Assembly (NCBI GenBank): GCA_040376705.1 | Contig: JBEIQE010000005.1 | Span: forward strand, 65,040-129,039 | Reading direction: 5' to 3' | DNA length: 64,000 nt | DNA from: JBEIQE01 sp040376705 | GTDB taxonomy: Bacteria > Pseudomonadota > Alphaproteobacteria > UBA2400 | Shown here: in pieces, positions 1 through 9,971 of the stretch | Numbering within the stretch: position 1 is the first letter of the stretch | How the letters are laid out: each line of letters starts with the position of its first letter | Notes under the pieces: model-generated | What the model was told of the DNA's origin: nothing | Databases searched by the model: none | What the model saw: only the letters and a program-made list of their open reading frames with translations | Position numbers and translations under genes: made by a program

Positions 1-3000
1 GAGTGTCACGACATCAGCCGAGCTACCGCCGGTAAGGGTTTCAACACTGCCAACTGTAACGGTGTTGACGAAGTCGCCCAGCGTGAGCGTATCATCACCC
101 GCGCCGAGGTTGATCGAGCCGTTGGTGAGGGCCGAGCTGACAGTCACGATATCGGCCGACGAGCCACCGATAACAGCTTCAACATTGTTGATGCTAAGGG
201 TGTTGTCAAAGTTGCCCAGTACAAGCGTATCGTAACCGCTACCGAGGTTGACCGTTCCAGCCGTAATGGCGTTGGCGAAGGTCACACGGTCGGCCTGCGC
301 GCCACCAGTGAGAGTCTCGACGTTATTAACAGTCAGCGTATTGGCGAAGGCGCCGAGGGTGAGCGTATCGTTACCTGCACCAAGGTTGATGGTACCGGTA
401 GTAATGGCGCTACCCAGTGTTACGGCATCATCATCTGTACCGCCGGTGAGGTTTTCGACGCTCACAATGGTAAGCGTATTCACGAAGTCGCCCAGAATGA
501 GCGTATCGGTGCCGCTGCCGAGGTTGACCGTGCCGGTTGTGATCTGGCTGCCCAGGGTCACGGTATCGGCCGAGTTGCCACCGGTGATGGTTTCGATATT
601 TACGGTAGTGAGCGTGTTGGTAAATGCACCCAGTACCAGTGTGTCGGTGCCTGAGCCGAGATCCAGCGTACCCGCTGTAATCGCGTTGCCCAGCGTTACG
701 GTGTCGTTGCTGTTACCGCCCGTCAGTGTCTCGACGTTCGAAACAGTGAGGGTGTTGTTGAAGTTGCCCAGCACCAGCGTATCGGTACCCGCGCCGAGGT
801 TGACGTTAACACCCGAAACGGCAGCGCCGAGAGTAACAACGTCGTCAGCCGTGCCGCCGACAACGCTCTCGACGTTGATAACCGTCACGCTGTTGGCGAA
901 GTTGCCAAGCGTGAGAATATCGCTGCCCGAGCCGAGGTTGAGCGTACCCGCAGTCACCTGACTGCCGAGAGTGACGATATCAGCCGAGTTACCGCCCGTC
1001 AGGGTTTCGATATCGGTGATGGTGAGTGTGTTGGCGGCATTGGCGAGGATGAGCGTATCATCGCCCGCACCGAGGCTGACGCTACCGCTGGTGATGGCGC
1101 CGCCAAGGGTCACCACGTCATCAGCCGTACCACCATTGAGTGTTTCAACACTGATGATGGTGAGCGTGTTGTTAAAGTCAGCCAGTGTCAGGGTATCGCT
1201 GCCACCTGCCAGGTTCACGGTACCGCCATTCATGCCGGTTGAGAGCGAGAGCACGTCATTGGCAGATGAGCCGAGGATGGTCTCGATATTGGCCAGCGTG
1301 AGAGTATTGGCGAAGTTACCCAATACGAGCGTGTCGTTACCCGAGCCAAGGTCGATGGTGCCTGCAGTAACCTGTGTACCGAGGGTTACAACATCGTCGC
1401 TGTTACCACCGGTCACTGTTTCGATATTCGATACAGTGACGCTATTGGCGAAGTTACCCAATACGAGCGTATCGTCGCCGGCTGCAAGGTCGATCACACC
1501 GGTAACCTGCGAGCCGAGGGTGACTGTATCATCGCTGGCGTTACCGGTAACCGTCTCGATGTTCGAGAGGGTAACGGTGTTGGCGAAGTTGCCGAGCGTG
1601 AGGCGGTCAACACCTGCACCAAGGTCGATGGTACCAGCGGTAACGGCCGTACCCAGCGTGACGGTGTCCGAACCAGAGCCGCCAACCAGCGTTTCGACGT
1701 TGCTGACGGTCAGCGTGTTGGTGAAGGTCACCAGCGTGAGCGTATCGTTGCCCGAGCCGAGGTCGATGGTGCCAGTGGTGATCTGCGTACCTAGGGTAAC
1801 GCTGTCGTCACTGGTGCCGCCAACGATGGTCTCAACGTTGAAGACGGTGAGGGTATTGGCAAAGTCGCCCAGCGTGAGCGTATCCGCTGCAGCGCCGAGG
1901 TCGACACGGCCACCGCTGATGGCAGTACCCAGCGTAACTGTATCGGCCGAGTTGCCGCCATAAACAGTTTCGATGTTGCTGGTCGTCACTGTATTGGCGA
2001 AGTTGCCGAGGTTGAGGCGATCGTTACCCGCTGCCAGATCGATGGTGCCGGTAGTCATGGCGCTGCCCAGAGTAACGGTGTCGTTACCCGTACCTGCGGT
2101 CAGTGTCTCAACGTTACTTACGGTGAGCGAATTGTTGAAATCACCCAATACGAGCGTGTCATCGCCTGCGGCCAGATCAACCGTCATGCCCGAGGCTACT
2201 GCGCCCAAGGTTACAACGTCATCGCTGGTGCCGCCGGTTACGGTCTCGATGGTGGTTACGGTTACCGAGTTGGTAAAGTCACCCAATACGAGCGTATCGA
2301 GGCCCGCACCGAGGCTGATGCTGCCCGAAGTGATGGCGCTGCCCAGGGTAACGGTGTCAGCCGAAGTACCGCCAACAATGCTCTCGACATTGGTAAGCGT
2401 TACGTTGTTGGCGAAGTTGCCAAGGGTAATGGTGTCAGTACCCGAGCCAAGGTCAATCGTGCCACTGGCGGCGCTGCCCAGAGTAACCGAGTCATCATCG
2501 GTACCACCGGTAATGGTCTCAACGTTCAGAACCGTCAGGCTGTTGGCGAAATCGCCCAGCGTAATGGTGTCATTCCCAAGGCCAAGATTGAAGGTACCCG
2601 CCGTAACAGCCGAGCTGAAGGCAAGCGTATCAGCCTGAGCACCGCCCATGACGCTTTCAATATTGGTCACAGTCAAGGTGTTGGTGAAGTTGCCAAGGGT
2701 CAGACGATCAGTGCCAGAGCCGAGGTCAATCGTGCCAGCCGTAATCGCTGTAGCCAGCGTCACCACATCGGCGCTGTTACCGCCAGTAAGGGTCTCAACA
2801 TTGCTGACAGTAAGGGTGTTGACGAAGTTACCAAGGCTGAGCGTGTCATCGCCCGCGCCGAGGTTGATGCTGTAATTAATGGCAGCACTGCCAAGCGTCA
2901 CTACATCGTCGCTGGTACCACCAACAAGGGTTTCGATGTTGCTGGTTGTCAGTGTATTGGCAAAGTCACCCAGCGTGAGCGTATCTGCGCCGCCTGCAAG

Positions 3001-6000
3001 GTCAACCGTACCGGCTGTAATGGCTGAGCCCAAGGTTACGTTATCGCCTGCCGCTGCACCGGTAATGGTCTCGATGTTGGTGGCAGTCAGCGTGTTGTTG
3101 AAGTTGCCGAGTACGAGTGTGTCATCGCCCGAGCCGAGGTCGAGTGTACCAGCCGTAATCGCTGCCCCCAGGGTCACGGTATCATCATCCGTACCACCGG
3201 TGAGGGTTTCAACACTGGTTACGGTCAGGGTATTGGCCACATCATCGAGTACCAGCGTATCGTTGCCGGCGCCAAGGTTGACGCTACCGCCCGAGATGCT
3301 GCCCGAAATGGTCACCACATCGGCCGAGCTGCCGCCAAGGACGCTCTCGATATTGGTTACAGTCAGGGTATTGACGAAGTTGCCAAGGGTCAGGCGGTCA
3401 GTGCCTGAGCCGAGGTCGAGCGTACCGGCTGTAATAGCCGAGCTAAGGGTGACCAGGTCTGAGCTGGTACCACCAATCAATGTCTTAACGTTGCTGACGG
3501 TCAGTGTGTTGGCAAAGTTGCCGAGTGTGAGTGTGTCATCGCCCGCACCGAGGTCAACACTGCCACCCGAGATGGCGGTGCCAAGGGTCACGGTATCATC
3601 CGACGTACCGCCAACAATGCTTTCGATATTGGTGGTGGTCAGCGTATTGGCAAAGTCACCCAGCGTGAGGCGATCAACGCCCGCACCGAGGTTCAGTGTG
3701 CCGGTTGTAATCGCATCGCCCAGCGTCACCGCATCGGCCAGCGAGTTACCGACAATGCTCTCGACGTTGGTAACTGTAAGGGTATTGGCAAAAGCACCGA
3801 GGGTAAGCACGTCATCGCCCGAGCCAAGGTCAATCGTACCAGCCGTAATGGCGGTACCGAGGGTCACGGTATCATCATCCGTACCGCCAACCAGTGTTTC
3901 GACACTGGCGATGGTGAGGGTATTGGCCACATCATCAAGCGTGAGCGTATCGTTGCCCGAGCCGAGGTTGATGCTGCCGCCCGAGATGGCACCCGAGATG
4001 GTCACAACATCATCACTGTTACCACCGACAACACTTTCGATGTTGGTGACGGTCAGGGTATTGGCGAAATTGCCAAGGGTCAGACGGTCGGTACCTGAGC
4101 CGAGATCCAGCGTACCTGTTGTAATGGCCGAGCCGAGGGTCACGAGGTCGGCAGAGGTGCCGCCGGTGAGGGTCTCGACATTCGAAACCGTAAGGGTATT
4201 GGCAAAATCACCCAGTGTGAGGGTATCGTCGCCCGCACCAAGATTGATGTTACCACCCGAGATGGCGGTGCCCACAGTCACCACATCATCACTGGTGCCG
4301 CCCATAACGCTTTCGGTGTTGGTGACGGTCAGCGTATTGGCAAAGTCGCCCAGCGTGAGGCGATCGGTGCCTGCGCCAAGGTTAACTGTGCCGGTTGTAA
4401 TGGCCGTGCCCAGAGTAATGTAATCAGCGCCTGAACCACCCACGAGTGTTTCGACGTTCGAAACAGTCACGGTGTTAGAGAAGGTTACGAATGTCAGCGT
4501 ATCGTCGCCCGAGCCGAGGTCGATGGTGCCGGTTGTTACCTGCGTACCCAGGGTTACCGAGTCATCATCGCTGCCGCCATTAAGGGTTTCGACGTTAAAG
4601 ACCGTCAGCGTATTGGCAAAGTCGCCCAGCGTGAGGGTATCGGTACCTGAGCCGAGGTCAACACGGCCACCCGAGATGGCAGCGCCAAGCGTAACCACAT
4701 CGCTTGAAGTACCGCCCATAACGGTTTCGGCATTCGAGGCAGTAACAGTATTGGCAAAGTTGCCAAGGGTGAGGCGGTCAAGCGCGCCATCGCCAAGGTC
4801 AATCGTACCAGTCGTTACAGCTGTGCCGAGCACAACGAGGTCGGTTGAAGTGCCGCCGGTCAACGTCTCGACGTTGAGCACGGTTACGTTATTGGCAAAA
4901 TCGCCCAGCGTCAGGGTATCATCACCTGCGCCAAGGTTCACGGTGCCGGTAATGGCAGCGCCTACGGTCACTACATCATCGCTGGTGCCGCCGGTTACGG
5001 TTTCGATGCTCTGCACCGTCAGGCTGTTGGCAAAATCACCCAATACGAGCGTATCGTTGCCTGAACCGAGGTTGAGCGTGCCTGCTGTAATGGCTGTAGC
5101 CAGTGTTACGGTATCGGCGGATATACCGCCAGTGATGGTCTCGACGTTCGAAACGGTAAGGCTGTTGATGAAGTTGCCAAGCACGACAGTATCGTCGCCC
5201 GAGCCAAGATCGAAGTGACCGCCGGCAGCCTGCGCCGTCAGGGTGATCACATCATCGCCGGTGCCGCCCACAACGCTCTCTACGTTGCGTACGCTCACGG
5301 CATTGGCTGCGCCATCGGCCAGCGTCAGCACGTCGGCGCCGCTGCCAAGGTCAACACTTACATCAGTTACTGCTGCGCTAAGGGTAACAAGGTCAACACC
5401 CGTACCACCACGCACACTCTCAACCGATGTAACAGTGAGGGTATTGGTGAAGTTACCAAGAATGAGCGTATCTGCGCCGCTGCCCAGATCAATCGTGCCA
5501 GAACTGATGGCATCGCCCAGTGTCACGGTATCGGCTGAATCGCCACCCGTGAGGGTTTCAACACCGGTTACGGTAAGTGTATTCACAAAGTCGCCGAGCG
5601 TGAGCGTGTCATCGCCCGCGCCAAGGTTAACCGAGCCACCTGAAATGGCAGCGCCAAGCGTCACCACATCATCGCTGGTGCCACCAGTGACGGTTTCGAT
5701 GCTCTGGGTTGTTACGCTGTTGGCGAAATCACCCAATACGAGTGTATCGTTGCCACCACCGAGGTTGACGGTGCCAGCTGTAATTTGGGTTGCGAGAACC
5801 ACGCGGTCAGTCGAGCTGCCGCCGGTAATGGTTTCGGTGTTCGAGAGCGTGATGGTGTTGTTGAAGTTGCCAAGAGTAACGGTGTCATCACCCGAGCCGA
5901 GGTCGAAGCTGCCCGCTGTAACTTGTGCACCCATCACGACGACGTCGTCACCAGTACCACCGGTGAGAGTCTCGATACCATTGATGGTAACGGTATTGGC

Positions 6001-7900
6001 AAAGTCGCCCAGTGTCAGTGTATCTGTACCGCCACCAAGGTTGATGTTACCCGCGCTCAGTTGCGTGGTAACGGTCACAATATCGTCGCCGCCGTTAGCA
6101 GCCACAGTCTCGACATTCGCAACACTTACGGTGTTGTTGAAACTGCCAAGCGTAAGCGTATCTGCGCCGGAGCCAAGATCGATGGTGCCTGCAGTAACCT
6201 GCGTGCCCAGACGGATGCTATCGGCACTATCGCCACCCGTGAGGGTTTCAACATTGCTGACAGTAAGCGAGTTTACGAAGTCACCCAATACGAGCGTGTC
6301 GTCGCCTGCACCAAGGTTCACAGCGCCAACCGACATGGCGGTGCCCAGCGTGACGACGTCATCGCTGGTACCACCGGTTACGGTTTCGATATTCGAGAGG
6401 GTAACGCTATTGGCAAAGTCGCCCAGCGTGAGGCGGTCTGTACCGGCGGCAAGGTCGATAGTGCCAGAGGTAACAGCTGTGCCCAGCGTAATGTTATCTG
6501 AACCCGAGCCACCCACGATTGTTTCAACATTCGAAACCGTAACCGTGTTGGTGAAGGTCACGAAAGTAAGGGTGTCATCGCCCGAGCCAAGGTCGATGGT
6601 GCCACCGGTCACCTGCGTGCGCAGAGTGACGCTGTCGTCGGATGTACCGCCAACAATGGTTTCGACATTAAAGACGCTTACGCTGTTGGCAAAATCGCCA
6701 AGGGTAAGGGTATCATCGCCACCAGCAAGGTTAACCGTGCCGTTGATGGCATCGCCCAGCGTTACAGTATCGTTCGATGAATTACCGACGATGCTTTCGA
6801 TGCCGGTAAGAGTAACCGTATTGGTGAAGTTGCCGAGCGTGATACGGTCGGTACCCGAGCCAAGGTCAATCGTGCCAGCAGTTACTGCTGTGCCAAGGGT
6901 GACAACATCGTCGGATGTACCGCCAACCAGTGTTTCAACATTGCTGACTGTAAGCGTATTGGCAAAGTCGCCCAGTGTCAGTGTGTCATCGCCACCTGCA
7001 AGGTCAAAGCGACCGCTGGCAACAGCCGAGCCCAGTGTAACGATATCATCGCTCGCATCGCCAACGATGCTTTCAATGTTGGTGGTAGTCAGCGTGTTGG
7101 CAAAGGCACCAAGGGTGAGGACGTCAACACCAGAGCCCAGGTCGAGGGTACCCGTGGTAATGGCATCGCCCAGCGTGACGAGGTCAGCACTATTTCCGCC
7201 CACCAGTGTTTCAACACCAATAACAGTGAGCGTGTTGACGAAGTTGCCAAGGGTGAGTGTGTCATCGCCCGAGCCGAGGTCGAGCGTAATGCCAGCTGCC
7301 GCTGTGCCAAGGGTGATCGAGTCGTCCGATGTACCGGCAACCAGTGTCTCAACGTTCGAAAGGGTTACGGTATTGGCAAGGTCAGCCAGAGTAAGCGTAT
7401 CGCTACCGGCGCCAAGATTAACACTGCCGTCCATGGCCGTGCTTACAGTTACTGTATCGGCACCGCTTACACCAACGATGCTTTCGATATTCGCTGTCGT
7501 TACGCTGTTGGCAAAATCACCAAGGGTGAGAACGTCGTTACCCGAACCGAGATCGAGTGTACCGCTGGTGATGGCTGTGCCCAGTGTTACGCTGTCGTTA
7601 TCGGTACCGCCAACAATGGTATCGGCATTTGAAACAGTGAGGTTGTTGACGAAGTCGCCAAGCGTAAGTACATCGCCGCCACCGCCGAGATTATAGGTGC
7701 CGTTTACAACTGCGGTAGAAACAGTGATGAGGTCGGCGCTGGCACCGCCGGTGAAGGTCTCGACACCCGAGATGGTGACGGTATTGTCGGCGTTGCCTAA
7801 TGTGAGCGTGTCGTTACCCGCCCCGAGGTTAATGGTTGCCGCGGTGAGCGATTCAGTGACGGTGATTACGTCAGCGCCCGATCCGGTTGTCAGCGAGTCG
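1..7900 (-). repeat. Tandem 138-bp coding repeats, about 57 copies
   Basis: The codon pair encoding the VET/VES motif recurs at 316, 454, 592, 730, 868, 1006, 1144, 1282 and 1420, which is exactly 138 bp each time. Occasional 135-bp steps (1420 to 1555, 2383 to 2518) are single-codon deletions. The frame is never broken. Copies differ by many third-position changes, so this is an old or diversifying array rather than a fresh duplication. Confidence 0.92.
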
Positions 7901-7956
7901 AAGGTAGTGAAAGTGCCTTCGTTGTTGCCATTGCCCAGCGTAATATCGACAGCCAT
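1..7956 (-). CDS. Giant beta-strand repeat protein (RTX-like adhesin), 3' end beyond window
   Basis: Reading the minus strand from ATG at 7956 gives 2652 codons with no stop, so the gene continues past the left edge. I checked every in-frame triplet by eye. A Shine-Dalgarno AGGGG lies at 7965-7969 and an in-frame stop lies upstream at 7990-7992. The protein starts MAVDITLGNGNNEGTF with no Sec signal peptide. It then repeats a 46-residue unit about 57 times, built around LGSGDDTLTLG, FANTVTVSNVETL and GGTSADTVTLG. The two Gly/Asp-rich segments per unit resemble degenerate RTX nonapeptides. Thr, Val, Gly, Asp and Asn dominate and Cys is absent from the stretches I translated. Known RTX giants are exported by type I secretion using a C-terminal signal, which would lie outside this window. 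A secreted or cell-surface beta-solenoid adhesin is therefore inferred. No secretion genes are visible nearby. Confidence 0.88.
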   Translation of the reverse strand, partial: MAVDITLGNGNNEGTFTTFDSLTTGSGADVITVTESLTAATINLGAGNDTLTLGNADNTVTISGVETFTGGASADLITVSTAVVNGTYNLGGGGDVLTLGDFVNNLTVSNADTIVGGTDNDSVTLGTAITSGTLDLGSGNDVLTLGDFANSVTTANIESIVGVSGADTVTVSTAMDGSVNLGAGSDTLTLADLANTVTLSNVETLVAGTSDDSITLGTAAAGITLDLGSGDDTLTLGNFVNTLTVIGVETLVGGNSADLVTLGDAITTGTLDLGSGVDVLTLGAFANTLTTTNIESIVGDASDDIVTLGSAVASGRFDLAGGDDTLTLGDFANTLTVSNVETLVGGTSDDVVTLGTAVTAGTIDLGSGTDRITLGNFTNTVTLTGIESIVGNSSNDTVTLGDAINGTVNLAGGDDTLTLGDFANSVSVFNVETIVGGTSDDSVTLRTQVTGGTIDLGSGDDTLTFVTFTNTVTVSNVETIVGGSGSDNITLGTAVTSGTIDLAAGTDRLTLGDFANSVTLSNIETVTGGTSDDVVTLGTAMSVGAVNLGAGDDTLVLGDFVNSLTVSNVETLTGGDSADSIRLGTQVTAGTIDLGSGADTLTLGSFNNTVSVANVETVAANGGDDIVTVTTQLSAGNINLGGGTDTLTLGDFANTVTINGIETLTGGTGDDVVVMGAQVTAGSFDLGSGDDTVTLGNFNNTITLSNTETITGGSSTDRVVLATQITAGTVNLGGGNDTLVLGDFANSVTTQSIETVTGGTSDDVVTLGAAISGGSVNLGAGDDTLTLGDFVNTLTVTGVETLTGGDSADTVTLGDAISSGTIDLGSGADTLILGNFTNTLTVTSVESVRGGTGVDLVTLSAAVTDVSVDLGSGADVLTLADGAANAVSVRNVESVVGGTGDDVITLTAQAAGGHFDLGSGDDTVVLGNFINSLTVSNVETITGGISADTVTLATAITAGTLNLGSGNDTLVLGDFANSLTVQSIETVTGGTSDDVVTVGAAITGTVNLGAGDDTLTLGDFANNVTVLNVETLTGGTSTDLVVLGTAVTTGTIDLGDGALDRLTLGNFANTVTASNAETVMGGTSSDVVTLGAAISGGRVDLGSGTDTLTLGDFANTLTVFNVETLNGGSDDDSVTLGTQVTTGTIDLGSGDDTLTFVTFSNTVTVSNVETLVGGSGADYITLGTAITTGTVNLGAGTDRLTLGDFANTLTVTNTESVMGGTSDDVVTVGTAISGGNINLGAGDDTLTLGDFANTLTVSNVETLTGGTSADLVTLGSAITTGTLDLGSGTDRLTLGNFANTLTVTNIESVVGGNSDDVVTISGAISGGSINLGSGNDTLTLDDVANTLTIASVETLVGGTDDDTVTLGTAITAGTIDLGSGDDVLTLGAFANTLTVTNVESIVGNSLADAVTLGDAITTGTLNLGAGVDRLTLGDFANTLTTTNIESIVGGTSDDTVTLGTAISGGSVDLGAGDDTLTLGNFANTLTVSNVKTLIGGTSSDLVTLSSAITAGTLDLGSGTDRLTLGNFVNTLTVTNIESVLGGSSADVVTISGSISGGSVNLGAGNDTLVLDDVANTLTVTSVETLTGGTDDDTVTLGAAITAGTLDLGSGDDTLVLGNFNNTLTATNIETITGAAAGDNVTLGSAITAGTVDLAGGADTLTLGDFANTLTTSNIETLVGGTSDDVVTLGSAAINYSINLGAGDDTLSLGNFVNTLTVSNVETLTGGNSADVVTLATAITAGTIDLGSGTDRLTLGNFTNTLTVTNIESVMGGAQADTLAFSSAVTAGTFNLGLGNDTITLGDFANSLTVLNVETITGGTDDDSVTLGSAASGTIDLGSGTDTITLGNFANNVTLTNVESIVGGTSADTVTLGSAITSGSISLGAGLDTLVLGDFTNSVTVTTIETVTGGTSDDVVTLGAVASGMTVDLAAGDDTLVLGDFNNSLTVSNVETLTAGTGNDTVTLGSAMTTGTIDLAAGNDRLNLGNFANTVTTSNIETVYGGNSADTVTLGTAISGGRVDLGAAADTLTLGDFANTLTVFNVETIVGGTSDDSVTLGTQITTGTIDLGSGNDTLTLVTFTNTLTVSNVETLVGGSGSDTVTLGTAVTAGTIDLGAGVDRLTLGNFANTVTLSNIETVTGNASDDTVTLGSQVTGVIDLAAGDDTLVLGNFANSVTVSNIETVTGGNSDDVVTLGTQVTAGTIDLGSGNDTLVLGNFANTLTLANIETILGSSANDVLSLSTGMNGGTVNLAGGSDTLTLADFNNTLTIISVETLNGGTADDVVTLGGAITSGSVSLGAGDDTLILANAANTLTITDIETLTGGNSADIVTLGSQVTAGTLNLGSGSDILTLGNFANSVTVINVESVVGGTADDVVTLGAAVSGVNVNLGAGTDTLVLGNFNNTLTVSNVETLTGGNSNDTVTLGNAITAGTLDLGSGTDTLVLGAFTNTLTTVNIETITGGNSADTVTLGSQITTGTVNLGSGTDTLILGDFVNTLTIVSVENLTGGTDDDAVTLGSAITTGTINLGAGNDTLTLGAFANTLTVNNVETLTGGAQADRVTFANAITAGTVNLGSGYDTLVLGNFDNTLSINNVEAVIGGSSADIVTVSSALTNGSINLGAGDDTLTLGDFVNTVTVGSVETLTGGSSADVVTL

Positions 7957-8192
7957 AATTTTTACCCCTGAAACCAGGTTGATGCCCACCTACATGGTGG
8001 ACATTCGTTTAATAAGGTTAACAGATGTTTAAATTTGCGCCAGTCGGTAATATTTACTTTTACCCTACGTAATGTATTAACGTAGAAGAAAGTGTAACAA
8101 AACTGCCGTGTTCGAGCGATATTAACATGTATATCTAAGCAGGTTAGGGTAGTCTCCTGAGGCCGCGTGTTAATACTTAGAAGGGGCGCTTC
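7957..8192. promoter_or_regulatory. Divergent intergenic region with two inverted repeats
   Basis: This AT-rich 236-bp stretch lies between the start codons of the giant repeat gene (minus) and the GDP-mannose gene (plus), so both promoters probably lie here. One inverted repeat is CCACC-TACAT-GGTGG at 7986-8000, inside the presumed leader of the repeat gene. The other is CTACGT-N9-ACGTAG at 8065-8085, shaped like an operator for a dimeric regulator. I see no clear sigma-70 hexamer pair. The repeats are seen directly; regulation is inferred. Confidence 0.45.
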
Positions 8193-9632
8193 ATGGTTCA
8201 GACGATTCAGCCGGTCATCCTTTCCGGTGGGGCAGGTACCCGCCTTTGGCCCCTCTCGCGGGAACTTTACCCCAAGCAGCTGCTTAAGCTGGTATCGGGC
8301 CAGACCCTGATTCAGGAAACTGCGCTCCGCACCTCCGACCCCGCCCTGTTCGCGGCGCCGCTGGTTGTGTGTAATGCCGAACACCGATTCGTTATTGATG
8401 ACCAGCTGCAGGAAGTAGGCATCAAACCCGCCGGCCTGCTGATCGAACCCATCGCCCGCAATACCGCCGCTGCCATTGCTGCAGTGGCTGTTTATGCCCG
8501 CAACCAGAACCCTGAGCAGCTCTTGCTCATCATGCCGTCCGATCACATGATCAAGGACAGCAAAGCCTTCCTCGCCGCCATAGCTGCTGCCAAGCCCTTG
8601 GCTGAAGCTGGCCGCATCGTGACCTTCGGGATTACACCCGACCGGCCCGACACTGGCTATGGTTATATCCGCTCGGGCGATAAGCTTGAGGGTACTGCTG
8701 GATTTGCCATCAGCTCGTTTGTCGAGAAGCCGGATCTGGCCACTGCCCAAGGCTACCTCGCGCAAGGTGGTTACCTCTGGAACGGCGGCATCTTCTGCGC
8801 GCGGGCGGATAAACTGATTGCCGAGTTCGAGCGCTTCTCACCCAAGGTGCTTGAAGCTGCCGAAGCTGCAGTGGATCAAGCCACGCAAGACCTTGGCTTC
8901 ACCCGCCTGGCGGATGCGCCCTTCCGTAACTCGCCCTCCCAGCCGTTTGACAAAGCGGTGATGGAGCAGACCAGCTTTGGCGCAGTGGTGCCGGTCAGCA
9001 TGGGTTGGTCCGACATCGGCACCTGGCTCTCGCTCTGGCATGCCAGCCCGCAGGATGAAAACAATAATGCGCTGATTGGCAATGTGCGTAGTGAAGACAG
9101 CTCGGGCTGCTATGTGCGCAGCGAAAAGCTACTCACCACCGTTATTGGTGCGCGCGATATGGTGGTGGTAGTAACCGATGATGCCGTGCTGGTGGCCCCG
9201 CGCGACCGCGCAGCCGAAGTTGGCAAGCTGGTTGATAAGATGAAGAAGGATGGCCTCAGCCAAACCCGCGTGCATAACGTGGTGTATCGCCCCTGGGGCC
9301 ATTACGAAATGCTCTCGGCTGATACGCGTTTTCAGGTCAAGCGCATTACGGTGAAGCCCAACGGTCGCCTCTCGCTGCAAAAGCATATGCATCGTGCGGA
9401 GCACTGGACCGTGGTAGCCGGGACTGCGCAGGTAACCATCAACGATAAGGTATCGCTACTGGGCGAGAACGAGTCAGTCTACGTACCATTAGGTGCTGTG
9501 CATCGCCTTGAGAACCTCGGCAAGCTACCCGTAGTGCTTATCGAAGTACAAAGCGGCGCCTACTTGGGCGAAGATGACATCGTGCGCCTTGAAGATGCGT
9601 ATGCGCGCGAGGCGTTGCCGAAGGCGGTTTAA
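8193..9632 (+). CDS. manC: Mannose-1-phosphate guanylyltransferase / mannose-6-phosphate isomerase
   Basis: This is a 479-residue bifunctional type II enzyme of the ManC/AlgA/CpsB family. The N-terminal nucleotidyltransferase carries the pyrophosphorylase signature GGAGTRLWPLSRELYPKQ at about residues 12-29 and FVEKP further on. The C-terminal cupin isomerase half includes PWGHYEML, VKRITVKP and the metal-site-like HMHRAEHW. It makes GDP-mannose from mannose-6-phosphate (via mannose-1-phosphate) and GTP in the cytoplasm, for surface polysaccharide or glycan. Length is normal for the family. ATG 8193 is preceded by AAGGGG. It is divergent from the giant surface protein, so joint use in surface building is possible but unproven. 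No other polysaccharide genes lie in the window. The symbol manC rather than algA or cpsB is a convention. Confidence 0.93.
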   Translation: MVQTIQPVILSGGAGTRLWPLSRELYPKQLLKLVSGQTLIQETALRTSDPALFAAPLVVCNAEHRFVIDDQLQEVGIKPAGLLIEPIARNTAAAIAAVAVYARNQNPEQLLLIMPSDHMIKDSKAFLAAIAAAKPLAEAGRIVTFGITPDRPDTGYGYIRSGDKLEGTAGFAISSFVEKPDLATAQGYLAQGGYLWNGGIFCARADKLIAEFERFSPKVLEAAEAAVDQATQDLGFTRLADAPFRNSPSQPFDKAVMEQTSFGAVVPVSMGWSDIGTWLSLWHASPQDENNNALIGNVRSEDSSGCYVRSEKLLTTVIGARDMVVVVTDDAVLVAPRDRAAEVGKLVDKMKKDGLSQTRVHNVVYRPWGHYEMLSADTRFQVKRITVKPNGRLSLQKHMHRAEHWTVVAGTAQVTINDKVSLLGENESVYVPLGAVHRLENLGKLPVVLIEVQSGAYLGEDDIVRLEDAYAREALPKAV

Positions 9633-9723
9633 GCATGATTATTTTCATTCCAGCTTGCGCTGAAGTGACAATTTCAGTGTTTAAAAATTCGCAGTTACGA
9701 TTGAGCGATGCAATATAAGTTTC

Positions 9724-9963
9724 TCAGGTCCACTCACCATTCGGGTCGGCCCATAAAAGAATATCGCGATAGTCTTTGGCTGCCTGCTGCACAAAGTGTT
9801 CTACTTTAGAAATGTCATGATCGCTCAAAACCACTATGCACATTTGTATGCGGTGTGCCTCTTCACCCTTATAGGTGTTCAGAACCTGCATAACCTCTTG
9901 CACCTTATTCGCTGGAAAAGCAGCTGTTACAGCAGCCTCTATATCCTCTGACGTAACTGGCAT
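9724..9963 (-). CDS. Small hypothetical protein (79 aa), last gene of the gshB operon
   Basis: This is a 79-residue soluble protein starting MPVTSEDIEAAVTAAFP and ending in a Trp-rich LLWADPNGEWT. It has no signal peptide, membrane segment or Cys pair. It begins 8 bases after the gshB stop on the same strand, so it is very likely co-transcribed. I do not recognise the family. The length, the acidic helical character and a plausible hydrophobic pattern support a real gene. The 90 bases between it and the convergent manC gene show only a weak hairpin. Confidence 0.6.
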   Translation of the reverse strand: MPVTSEDIEAAVTAAFPANKVQEVMQVLNTYKGEEAHRIQMCIVVLSDHDISKVEHFVQQAAKDYRDILLWADPNGEWT

Positions 9964-9971
9964 ACCGCCTC

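Noticed and set aside
248..7696. Long plus-strand open frames (up to about 800 codons) rich in Val, Ser, Pro and Thr
   Set aside because: They are antisense shadows of the minus-strand repeat gene. They restart repeatedly in one frame, lack Shine-Dalgarno sites and are periodic only because the repeat is.
1..7956. CRISPR-like tandem repetition
   Set aside because: The period is 138 bp, copies are diverged at third codon positions and the frame is kept, so it is coding repetition without spacers.
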